Source: an uncultured Eubacteriales bacterium (GTDB lineage: Bacteria > Bacillota > Clostridia > Oscillospirales > Oscillospiraceae). Taken from it: a DNA stretch of 9,520 nucleotides. How positions within the stretch are numbered: position 1 is the stretch's first letter; every line of letters begins with the position of its first letter. Below are positions 1-6,276 of the stretch, piece by piece. The stretch is taken from positions 1-9,520 of the forward strand of contig URSX01000065.1 of assembly GCA_900550615.1 (NCBI GenBank), written 5' to 3'. The position numbers and the translations under genes are program-made. Below the pieces are notes generated by a model, which saw only the letters and a program-made list of their open reading frames with translations, did no database searches and was not told the DNA's origin.

Positions 1-70
1 TGCCCGTCAGTCGGTTGGCACGACGGTGGGCAAGAGAGCCCCTCCCCTACGCACCACCAATAATGCGTCC

Positions 71-96
71 GTAGGGGCGGACGCCCCTGTCCGCCC
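71..96. repeat. GC-rich hairpin repeat, unit A
   Basis: A short inverted repeat: GGGCGGAC at 75-82 pairs perfectly with GTCCGCCC at 89-96 around a 6-nt loop. It is preceded by GTAGG. Elements of this look are scattered between genes in many Oscillospiraceae genomes (general recollection, not checked here). No gene covers it, and I infer an interspersed REP/MITE-like element. Confidence 0.5.
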
Positions 97-125
97 GCCG
101 ACCATCGCACCCCTTGCAAGCCCTG

Positions 126-159
126 TCATTGCGAGGGCGCACCGCGCCCGTGGCAATCC
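126..159. repeat. Interspersed hairpin repeat, unit B (CATTGCGAG...GGCAATCC type)
   Basis: ATTGC (128-132) pairs with GCAAT (153-157), and inside it GGCGC (136-140) pairs with GCGCC (144-148) around a 3-nt loop. The CATTGCGAG ... GTGGCAATCC framing is the pattern of a small intergenic repeat seen in many bacterial genomes. It directly neighbours units A and C, giving a mosaic of three different repeats in about 160 bp. Confidence 0.5.
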
Positions 160-176
160 GCATCTCCCGTCCCCAA

Positions 177-232
177 GGCCTCCCTTGCCTAAAGGGAGGG
201 GGGACCAGCCGCGCTCTGGTGGAGGGATACAT
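177..232. repeat. Interspersed hairpin repeat, unit C (CCTCCCTT...AAGGGAGG type)
   Basis: CCTCCCTT (179-186) pairs with AAGGGAGG (192-199) over a 5-nt loop. It is followed by GACCAGCC...CTGGTGGAGGGAT, in which CCAG and CTGG can form a second small hairpin. This two-hairpin form ending in GGAGGGAT is typical of short intergenic repeats in gut clostridia (recollection). The stretch 1-280 holds no gene I can support: the open frames across it are low-complexity Pro/Arg/Gly translations of these repeats. Confidence 0.45.
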
Positions 233-281
233 GCAGGGTATGGGGTATTCGTTTGCAGGAAGCTGGTGCGGGGATTCCCGT

Positions 282-311
282 AAAAAGAGACCGCCTTCTC
301 GGGCGGTCTCT
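282..311 (-). terminator. Rho-independent terminator after the PTS_EIIC-like gene
   Basis: A perfect 10-bp stem (286-295 with 302-311) has a 6-nt loop. On the minus strand it is followed by a run of T (complement of 282-286). It lies 36 nt past the stop codon of the leftward permease gene and so ends that transcript and the whole leftward series. Confidence 0.9.
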
Positions 312-346
312 CCGTGGATATACCTTATTATTTTGATTATATTGCG

Positions 347-1453
347 TCACAGGTCCAGCTTCAGGTCGTCTTCTCCGATCCAGCCCCACTTGCGCAGGGG
401 CAGGGCGATGAGCCAGCTGAGCAGGGCAGGCAGGACGAAGCACACCAGCACCAGCCCGATCCAGTCTGTGGCGGTGATGGCGGCCTTGGTCCCGGCCTCT
501 ATGTCTGCCAGCCAGCCGGTATACACGCCGATCTGGCCCACCAGGCCGCAGGTGCCCATGCCGCTGGATACGGCGGCGCCGTTCATCTCCATTTTAAACA
601 GGCAGGTGGCAACGGGACCGGTGATGGCCGAGGCCAGGGTGGGGGGGATCCAGATCCGAGGATTGCGGACAATGTTGCCCATTTGCAGCATGCTGGTGCC
701 CAGCCCCTGGGCCGCCAGGCCGCCCCAGCGGTTTTCTCGGAAGCTCATCACCGCAAAGCCCACCATCTGGGCGCAGCAGCCTGCCACGGCGGCACCGCCG
801 GCCAGACCCGTCAGCCCCAGAGCGGCGCAGATGGCTGCCGAGGAGATGGGCAGGGTCAGGGCGATGCCGATGACCACCGAGACGATGATGCCCATGAAGA
901 AGGGCTGCAGCTCCGTGGCCCACATGATGAACTTGCCTACTGCGCTGGCGGCGGTGCCGATAGGGGCGGCGATGAGGGCCGCAGCACCGATGCCGCAGAG
1001 AATAGTGACAATAGGTGTCACCAGAATGTCAATTTTCGTCTCCTTGCTGACGGCCTTGCCGATCTCCGAGGCGATGATGGCCACAAACAGCACGGCCAGG
1101 GGCCCTCCGGCCCCGCCCATGGCGTTGGTGGCAAAGCCCACGGGGATCAGGGAGAAGAGTACCATGGGCGGCGCGTTCAGGGCCCGGCCGATGGCCACCG
1201 CCATGCCCGGGCCTACCATGGCCGAGCACAGGCCGCCGATGGTGTAGTTCACCGCGCCGTCCCCCTTGCCCAGGGTGACGATGACGTCGGTTAAAAATCC
1301 GATATGCAGCTGGGTGCCCAGCGTATTGAGAATGGTACCCACCAGCAGCGTGCAGAACAGGCCCTGGGCCATGGCGCTCATGGCGTCAATAAAATAGCGT
1401 TTGGGGGAAAACACAATGTCCTTCCGCCGCAGGAAGGCAGAGATTTTTTCCAT
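347..1453 (-). CDS. Stand-alone PTS EIIC-like membrane permease (PTS_EIIC_2 family)
   Basis: This 368-residue polytopic membrane protein resembles the PTS_EIIC_2 (PF13303) family. It has a charged amphipathic N-terminus (MEKISAFLRRKDIVFSPKRY), many hydrophobic segments, and the family-like stretch GLAAQGLGTSMLQMGNIVRN near residues 243-262 followed by PRIWIPPTLAS. Members are annotated as PTS sugar permeases, yet no EIIA or EIIB domain is fused here and none is encoded in the window, so phosphorylation-coupled sugar uptake is unproven. The start is the ATG at 1453, preceded by GAGGTG about 5 nt upstream. The gene has its own consensus promoter with a 40-bp palindrome over it, and it lies directly downstream of a NiaR-type regulator. 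I infer that it is a NiaR target, possibly a niacin or other pyridine transporter. The family call is firm; the substrate is a guess. Confidence 0.85.
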   Translation of the reverse strand: MEKISAFLRRKDIVFSPKRYFIDAMSAMAQGLFCTLLVGTILNTLGTQLHIGFLTDVIVTLGKGDGAVNYTIGGLCSAMVGPGMAVAIGRALNAPPMVLFSLIPVGFATNAMGGAGGPLAVLFVAIIASEIGKAVSKETKIDILVTPIVTILCGIGAAALIAAPIGTAASAVGKFIMWATELQPFFMGIIVSVVIGIALTLPISSAAICAALGLTGLAGGAAVAGCCAQMVGFAVMSFRENRWGGLAAQGLGTSMLQMGNIVRNPRIWIPPTLASAITGPVATCLFKMEMNGAAVSSGMGTCGLVGQIGVYTGWLADIEAGTKAAITATDWIGLVLVCFVLPALLSWLIALPLRKWGWIGEDDLKLDL

Positions 1454-1470
1454 AGTACACCTCAGTCAAC

Positions 1471-1510
1471 AATAGAGTAGTCATATGTCATGACATATGA
1501 CTACTCTATT
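1471..1510. promoter_or_regulatory. Perfect 40-bp palindrome, likely operator (NiaR candidate)
   Basis: Positions 1471-1490 are the exact reverse complement of 1491-1510, centred on TGTCATGACA, with no mismatch and no spacer. It is AT-rich against a GC-rich background. Read leftward, it starts inside the -10 box of the downstream permease promoter (1508-1513) and covers the expected transcription start. That is the classic position for a repressor operator. The adjacent regulator gene is niaR-like, so it is the natural ligand protein. I cannot confirm a match to the published NiaR motif from memory. The transcribed part would also fold into a hairpin at the mRNA 5' end. Confidence 0.75.
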
Positions 1511-1535
1511 ATATCGGCTTTTTTGGATTTGTCAA
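1508..1535 (-). promoter_or_regulatory. Consensus sigma-A promoter for the PTS_EIIC-like gene
   Basis: On the minus strand there is a perfect TTGACA (complement of 1530-1535), a 16-bp spacer and a perfect TATAAT (complement of 1508-1513). The -35 box contains the TGA stop codon of the preceding niaR gene. Such a strong promoter inside a same-strand gene series suggests the permease is transcribed separately, with tight repression through the overlapping palindrome. Confidence 0.85.
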
Positions 1536-2041
1536 CCCTCCAGCAGCATTCCCTTTTGGCGCAGGGTCTCCTGCACCCGCTGAAAGGCTTCCTCGCTGGG
1601 CACGGACAGCCTGTGGCCGTGGATGCCCTCCGTCAGCAGGCTCAGGGGTTGGGCGGCATTTTCCAGCATTTTCCGCACAAACTCATCCACATCGTGGCGG
1701 CAGGAAAGCTGCAGCGGAGCGGTAATCTCCCCGTAGACCGGGTGCTCCACCGTCACGTCCAGCACGGTGCAGCCGCCGTCCACCACGGCGTAAAGCTCCT
1801 CCTGGGTCTGGCCTGCGGTGTGCTGGCACACAATGTGCCGCACGGAGCCGCTGTCATCGGGGATGATGTAGCCCCGGGCGGTGGACACGATCCTGGCTCC
1901 ACCGGCCCGCAGCAGGGCCACGTCGCCCACAATGATCTGCCGGCTCACGCCCAGCATCCCTGCCAGCGTTGTTGCGCTGATGGGCTTTTGCCTCTCCTGC
2001 AGCTGGGCCCATATGGCTTCCCGTCGTTCTTTTGCTGTCAT
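1532..2041 (-). CDS. niaR: NiaR-type transcriptional repressor (HTH_11 + 3H domain)
   Basis: This 169-residue protein has an N-terminal winged helix (about residues 3-60, with SATTLAGMLGVSRQIIVGDV) and a C-terminal 3H domain (about 66-169). NiaR (YrxA) represses niacin uptake and NAD synthesis genes in Firmicutes and uses nicotinic acid as co-repressor through a bound metal. His74, Glu82, His141 and His143 fall at the same spacing as the metal ligands I recall for Thermotoga NiaR (His79, Glu87, His146, His148), so the sensor site looks intact. The ATG at 2041 was chosen because AGGAGG lies 8 nt upstream; the open frame continues to 2188 but that part overlaps the upstream T component. The gene follows ecfT2 after 55 nt with no convincing promoter or terminator between, so it may be co-transcribed. 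The expected target is the palindrome just past its stop codon. Confidence 0.88.
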   Translation of the reverse strand: MTAKERREAIWAQLQERQKPISATTLAGMLGVSRQIIVGDVALLRAGGARIVSTARGYIIPDDSGSVRHIVCQHTAGQTQEELYAVVDGGCTVLDVTVEHPVYGEITAPLQLSCRHDVDEFVRKMLENAAQPLSLLTEGIHGHRLSVPSEEAFQRVQETLRQKGMLLEG

Positions 2042-2096
2042 AGAAGCGCCTCCTGTTTCCTCAAAATATAATCCCGTAGGGGTAGTTTCCGCTTTT

Positions 2097-2981
2097 TCAG
2101 CCGATGGTCTGCTGCAGTCGGCGGAACCGGCACCGGTCGATGATTTCCAGTCCCGGCGGCAGCAGGCACAGGATCGCCCATGCGGCATAGAACAGCCCCG
2201 ACAGCGGCGTGATGGGCATCATCACCACCTGGGGTGCAAATCGGATCATAGTCTGATCCAGCAGCATGGCCATCACCAGCACGCTCATCAGCGCACACAT
2301 TCCCACCACGAACCCTCTGTCCCGGTTATCGAAGCGGTACAGGGAGAAGGCGGTGCGTCCCCGGAGGGAGCAGCCCCGGCAGCGCATGGAATCGGAGGTG
2401 GTCACGATCCCCTCCGTGAGCCAGGTGAGCAGGATGCTGCCCCGGCGGAGAGCATTGCCCATCCGGCGCAGGAGGTGCCCCTGCCCCTTGCCCCGGCCGA
2501 TGCCCCGCTGGGCCAGGTCGATGCGCTTGCGCTGCTTGTTCAGCCGCGGCACCGTCCGCAGCAAAATGGACAGATACAGGGAGGCCCGGGGCGATACCCG
2601 GCCCAGGAGGTATACGATCTTGTCGGTGGTAAACACGGCGTGGACGCAGCCCAGCCACAGCACCTCCGCCACACACACCATGGCCCAGGTCCCGCCGCAG
2701 AGGAAGGCCTCCAGGGTGATCTGGTTGCCGATGAAGTTCACGCCCAGCACCGTGACACCGAAATGGTGGTACGCTCCGTACCACAGGGCGAACAGGACCG
2801 CTGCCGGCAGCAGCCCCAGCCCGGGGATCAGAGCCCGCAGCCCCCGCAGATGCAGCAGGCAGAGCAGGGCGCACACATAGCTCAAGACCAGAAACACCGG
2901 CTGGCGAAAGAGCACGGTCCCCGCCAGCACCGCCGTGAAATACAGGCAGTTGATGCCCGGATGATAGCGAGCAAATTCCAT
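2097..2981 (-). CDS. ECF transporter T component, second copy (EcfT/CbiQ family)
   Basis: This 294-residue membrane protein is of the EcfT/CbiQ family, the scaffold that links ATPases to the substrate-binding S component. Hydrophobic segments lie in the first 115 residues and in about 224-278. The cytosolic middle contains LRTVPRLNKQRKRIDLAQRG (141-160) and the A-R-G-type coupling motif SDSMRCRG (196-203). It is clearly paralogous to the T component at 5354-6247. Both have HP(A/G)xN near the N-terminus, an EGxxxTxDSMRCRG block and a YRF motif soon after it. Its ATG lies 4 nt after the stop of the S component gene, with GGAG upstream, so it is translationally linked to it. ECF systems usually have one T component, and two in one operon is unusual. 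It may form a heteromeric scaffold or serve a different S component. Confidence 0.88.
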   Translation of the reverse strand: MEFARYHPGINCLYFTAVLAGTVLFRQPVFLVLSYVCALLCLLHLRGLRALIPGLGLLPAAVLFALWYGAYHHFGVTVLGVNFIGNQITLEAFLCGGTWAMVCVAEVLWLGCVHAVFTTDKIVYLLGRVSPRASLYLSILLRTVPRLNKQRKRIDLAQRGIGRGKGQGHLLRRMGNALRRGSILLTWLTEGIVTTSDSMRCRGCSLRGRTAFSLYRFDNRDRGFVVGMCALMSVLVMAMLLDQTMIRFAPQVVMMPITPLSGLFYAAWAILCLLPPGLEIIDRCRFRRLQQTIG

Positions 2982-2985
2982 AGCG

Positions 2986-3711
2986 TCAGGGCTCCATCAT
3001 ACCGTATTTGATCTGGATGCGCCGGAGCCGGTCCAGAAGGGGTTTGCCGAACAGCAGCATGGTCAGGGCTACCGCCGTCCCGTGGATGCAGTTCACCGGT
3101 ACGCCGGCGGCGTACACGGCCAGCACGGCGGCTGTATCGTAGGTGGTGGTCATGGTGAAGAAGGTGGAGGTATCCAGCAGCGGCCCCACTATGACCAGGA
3201 TCGCCAAAAAGCCGAACACCGCCAGCACGATGACGTCCTTCCAGCCCTTGGGCGTTTTTTTCAGAACGCCCCACATGGCAAGCAGACCCGCCAGCAGCCC
3301 GGCAATGCCATAGGCAAACATCTGCCACGGGGTCCAGGGCCCCTGGCCGAAGATGAAGTTGCTGGCGAAGCCGCTGATGGCCCCGCACAGAAAGCCCGAC
3401 TCCGGCCCGAAGGCGATACCGGTCAGCATGACGATGGCCAGCATGGGCTTGAAATGGGGCACGGCGGCAAAGGCCGCCCGGCTGCCCACCGCCAGGGCAC
3501 ACAGCACCGCCAGAATGACCAACTCCCGGGCCTGGGGCTTCCTGCTCTCAAAGTGCAGGAAGAAGGCCGCCATGGTCAGCAAGATGACCGTAAGGCCCGA
3601 CAGGTAGTACTTCCGGTCGAACCGGGAGAAAAACCAAACGGCCAGCGGCACCAGCACCACCAGAATGGCCAGACTCAGCCAGAATCGAGGGCTTGTTTTC
3701 TTCTTGTTCAT
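2986..3711 (-). CDS. ECF transporter S component, probably for a corrinoid (CbrT-like)
   Basis: This 241-residue membrane protein has about eight hydrophobic segments. Two form an N-terminal extension (about 12-29 and 36-54), followed by a six-helix core of ECF S-component type. The core contains MLTGIAFGPESGFLCGAISG (95-114) and FGQGPWTPWQMFAYGIAG (121-138), which I associate with S components annotated as CbrT-like (predicted B12). The start is the ATG at 3711, which overlaps the ATPase stop codon as ATGA; a GGAG lies about 11 nt upstream inside the ATPase gene, so translation is probably coupled. Longer open starts run into the ATPase gene and were rejected. It sits between the ATPase gene and the second T component. 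The S-component call is strong. A corrinoid substrate is inferred from motif recall and from the DUF4430 protein in the same operon. Confidence 0.8.
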   Translation of the reverse strand: MNKKKTSPRFWLSLAILVVLVPLAVWFFSRFDRKYYLSGLTVILLTMAAFFLHFESRKPQARELVILAVLCALAVGSRAAFAAVPHFKPMLAIVMLTGIAFGPESGFLCGAISGFASNFIFGQGPWTPWQMFAYGIAGLLAGLLAMWGVLKKTPKGWKDVIVLAVFGFLAILVIVGPLLDTSTFFTMTTTYDTAAVLAVYAAGVPVNCIHGTAVALTMLLFGKPLLDRLRRIQIKYGMMEP

Positions 3712-5381
3712 GTCAGCTGATTCTCCTTCATAAGCGCCACAACGTCCTCCGCCGTCACCGCCTGTGGGAACAGGTGCCGGCTCATGCGGTTGGCCGCCGT
3801 GGTATAGAAGCTGTTCCGGGAAAAGAAACACCGGGGGATATTAGTGGTGAGCAGCTGCCCGTCAAAGAACATGGACACGCTGTCCGCGTGCTCCGCGCAG
3901 AACTCCACATCGTGGCTCACCATCACAATGGTCACGCCCTGCTCGCGCATCAGGCGGTGCAGAAGCTCCGCCAGCTGGCGCTTGAAGAAGCTGTCCAGCC
4001 CCTTGGTGGGCTCGTCCAGCAGTAGGAGCTTCGGCTCCGTCAGGAGCACCTTGGCCAGAGCGGCGCGCTGCTGCTCGCCGCCGGAGAGGTCATAGGGGTG
4101 GTGCTCCAGCAGGTGAGAAATGTCGCAGAGCTGGGCCATATCGTCTATGCGCCGGGTCTTGTCCGGGCAGGTGTGGGGCAGCATCTCCTCCAGATCCTCC
4201 CGGACGGTTTTCTTCACGAACAGGCACTGGGGATCCTGGGGCAGCATGGCCAGATGCCCGTGGAACAGATCCTTGCACTTGGCGGCGTTCTGCCCGTCTA
4301 TGAACACCTTGCCCCGGTAGGGCCGACAGATGCCGCATATGGCCTTCAGAGTGGTGGATTTTCCCGTTCCGTTGCCGCCCACGATGGCAAACAGACTCCC
4401 TCTGGGCACGTCGAAGCTTACGCCCTTGAGGATATCCGGGCTGTCCTTTTCGTAGCGGAACCAGATCTCCCGCACCGACAGGGCCGGGTCGCTTACCTCC
4501 TCCGGAAACTCCGGCTGGGAGGGCAGGGTGTCCCGCAGCGTGTGCCCCGCTGCCTTTTCCGTCAGCCAGCTGCGGCCCTCCCGCACCGTTAGGGGGGAGG
4601 CGGCGCCGATCTCCCCGGCGCCGTAGAAAATGCGCACCGGGGCGGGCATGGCGGAAAACATGTCGCTTTTCTGGGCGTGCAGGAGCTGGCCCACCTTTTT
4701 CGGCTCATCGTCGGCCAGGATGCGGCTGTTTTCCATGACCACGCAGCGGTCGGCGGCGTGGAAGATATCCTCCAGCCGGTGCTCGGTGATGAGCACCGTG
4801 GTGCCCAGCTCCCGGTTGATCTTTTTCACGGTGTTGAGAAAGTCCGAGGCGGCGATGGGGTCTAACTGGCTGGTGGGCTCGTCCAGGATCAGCACCTTCG
4901 GCTGCATGGCCATGATGGACGCCAGATTCAGCAGCTGCTTCTGCCCGCCGGACAGCTCCGCCACATCCCGGTGAAACCAACCCTGTATGCCGAAATAGCT
5001 GGCCATTTCCGCCACCCGCAGGCGCATGGTCTTCTGGTCGCAGCCCAGGCTCTCCAGACCGAAGGCCAGCTCGTGCCAGACCTTGTCGGTGACGATCTGA
5101 CTGTCCGGATTCTGCATAACGAAGCCGATTTCCGACGACTGCCTGCGCAGATCCGCCTCCCCCAGGGGCCTTCCCTCATAGAGAATGGAGCCCGTGCGGT
5201 TTCCGTGGGGGGTGAGCACGGTCTTCAGGTGCCGCAGGAGGGTGGTCTTGCCGCTGCCGGACTTGCCGCACAGGGCGATATACTCTCCCTGCTCCACCTG
5301 CAGGGAAATCTCCCGCAGGGAGGGGTGCTCCGGGTCCGTAGGATAGGAAAACGTCAGATTTTCGATCGCAAACTGTGCCAT
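3708..5381 (-). CDS. ECF transporter double ATPase (fused EcfA1-EcfA2)
   Basis: One 557-residue chain carries two complete ABC ATPase domains. Domain 1 has Walker A GKSGSGKT (39-46), Q-loop Gln90, signature LSGGQ (143-147), Walker B VLILDE ending at Glu168, and switch His201. Domain 2 has Walker A GGNGTGKS (335-342), Q-loop Gln382, signature LSGGE (432-436), Walker B LLLLDE ending at Glu457, and His490. All catalytic residues are present, so both sites should hydrolyse ATP. The fused layout resembles YkoD-type ECF ATPases. It powers uptake through the T and S components in the inner membrane. The ATG at 5381 has GGGAGG 7 nt upstream and lies inside the end of the preceding T gene (28-nt overlap). 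The frame is open further upstream to about 6128, but that part is an antisense-frame reading of ecfT. The dedicated ATPase points to a group I ECF system. Confidence 0.93.
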   Translation of the reverse strand: MAQFAIENLTFSYPTDPEHPSLREISLQVEQGEYIALCGKSGSGKTTLLRHLKTVLTPHGNRTGSILYEGRPLGEADLRRQSSEIGFVMQNPDSQIVTDKVWHELAFGLESLGCDQKTMRLRVAEMASYFGIQGWFHRDVAELSGGQKQLLNLASIMAMQPKVLILDEPTSQLDPIAASDFLNTVKKINRELGTTVLITEHRLEDIFHAADRCVVMENSRILADDEPKKVGQLLHAQKSDMFSAMPAPVRIFYGAGEIGAASPLTVREGRSWLTEKAAGHTLRDTLPSQPEFPEEVSDPALSVREIWFRYEKDSPDILKGVSFDVPRGSLFAIVGGNGTGKSTTLKAICGICRPYRGKVFIDGQNAAKCKDLFHGHLAMLPQDPQCLFVKKTVREDLEEMLPHTCPDKTRRIDDMAQLCDISHLLEHHPYDLSGGEQQRAALAKVLLTEPKLLLLDEPTKGLDSFFKRQLAELLHRLMREQGVTIVMVSHDVEFCAEHADSVSMFFDGQLLTTNIPRCFFSRNSFYTTAANRMSRHLFPQAVTAEDVVALMKENQLT

Positions 5382-6247
5382 AGTATAGCCTCCCGAATGG
5401 AATAAAGGGTGGGGATCAGCAGGAATAAGCCGCAGGCCGCCAGCCCCAGGATGGATGCCGCGCCAGAAACGGGCGCGATGGAGAGCCGGGGGATGAAGGA
5501 TGCCCGGGCGCTGCCGGCGGCTCCGGCCCAGATCATCGCCGCCAACAGCAGCAGGAACACCGCCGTCAGCAGTCCGTCCCGGCCGGTAAAGCGGTAAATT
5601 TGAAAGGTGGTGCGCTTGCCCGGGCTTCCGTAGCCCCGGCAGCGCATGGAGTCGGCGGTGATGACGCTGCCCTCCAGGGCCCAGCCGGACAGAGCCGTCA
5701 GAACCGCCATGCCGCCCCGGATCCGTTCGGTCTTTGTGCCGCTGCCGCCGCGGCCAATGCATTTGCGGGCCCCGGCGATCTGCCGGCTCTTGCGCCAGTA
5801 TCCGGGAACCAGCCGCAGCACCATTACCAATACCAGAGAGATGGAGGGGATGACGGTGCCGAAAAGGCTGGTGAACTTGTCGGAGGTCATCACGATGCCC
5901 CCGCAGAGGAACCACAGGCTCACCGCTGCGAAGAGCATGCCCGTGCACCCGCCGTAAAACAGGGCTTCCCAGGTATAGGGCCTGCCGAAGAGGAGGAAGA
6001 GGGTGGTCTCGCCCAGGGTGTTGAACAGGGGATTTACCGCCGCCACCAGCACCATAGCCCCCAGCAGGTAGGCAAAGGTCTTGCCGCAGCGCCCCCGGCG
6101 CAGCACGGCATAGTATCCCGCACCGCACAGCAGGGACAATAGCAGATAGGCCGGGTGAAACAGCACCACCGTCAGCACGATGGCCCCGGTGAAAAACAGA
6201 AGGTTTACCGCCGGATGGCAGCGGGAAAACACGTCATATACCGGCAT
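5354..6247 (-). CDS. ECF transporter T component, first copy (EcfT/CbiQ family)
   Basis: This 297-residue EcfT/CbiQ-family membrane protein has an N-terminal HPAVNLLFF block, several hydrophobic segments (about 13-45, 58-72, 97-118 and 226-283), and a cytosolic coupling region. The first coupling motif is degenerate (GARKCIGRG, 159-167) and the second is ADSMRCRG (198-205). Its ATG at 6247 has a perfect AGGAGG 5 nt upstream and follows the DUF4430 gene by 29 nt. It overlaps the ATPase gene by 28 nt. It shares long recognisable blocks with the T component at 2097-2981, so the two arose by duplication and then diverged. It sits directly before the ATPase gene, which suggests it is the main coupling partner. 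Confidence 0.9.
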   Translation of the reverse strand: MPVYDVFSRCHPAVNLLFFTGAIVLTVVLFHPAYLLLSLLCGAGYYAVLRRGRCGKTFAYLLGAMVLVAAVNPLFNTLGETTLFLLFGRPYTWEALFYGGCTGMLFAAVSLWFLCGGIVMTSDKFTSLFGTVIPSISLVLVMVLRLVPGYWRKSRQIAGARKCIGRGGSGTKTERIRGGMAVLTALSGWALEGSVITADSMRCRGYGSPGKRTTFQIYRFTGRDGLLTAVFLLLLAAMIWAGAAGSARASFIPRLSIAPVSGAASILGLAACGLFLLIPTLYSIREAILWHSLRSKI

Positions 6248-6276
6248 ATTGCCCTCCTTTCTCCGTGGGTGCTTTT

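Noticed and set aside
114..1294. Long plus-strand open frames opposite the permease gene.
   Set aside because: They are antisense to a clear membrane protein, have low-complexity translations, and arise from high GC content.
2042..2096. TATATT-like box between ecfT2 and niaR.
   Set aside because: No -35 element at a proper distance; read-through from the ECF operon explains expression equally well.
2042..2188. N-terminal extension of the NiaR frame.
   Set aside because: It overlaps the end of the second T component, lacks family similarity, and the ATG at 2041 has an ideal AGGAGG.
5382..6128. Long upstream extension of the ATPase reading frame (about 249 residues).
   Set aside because: It is an alternative-frame reading of the T component gene. 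The ATG at 5381 has a good ribosome binding site, and the protein from there starts as a normal ABC domain.
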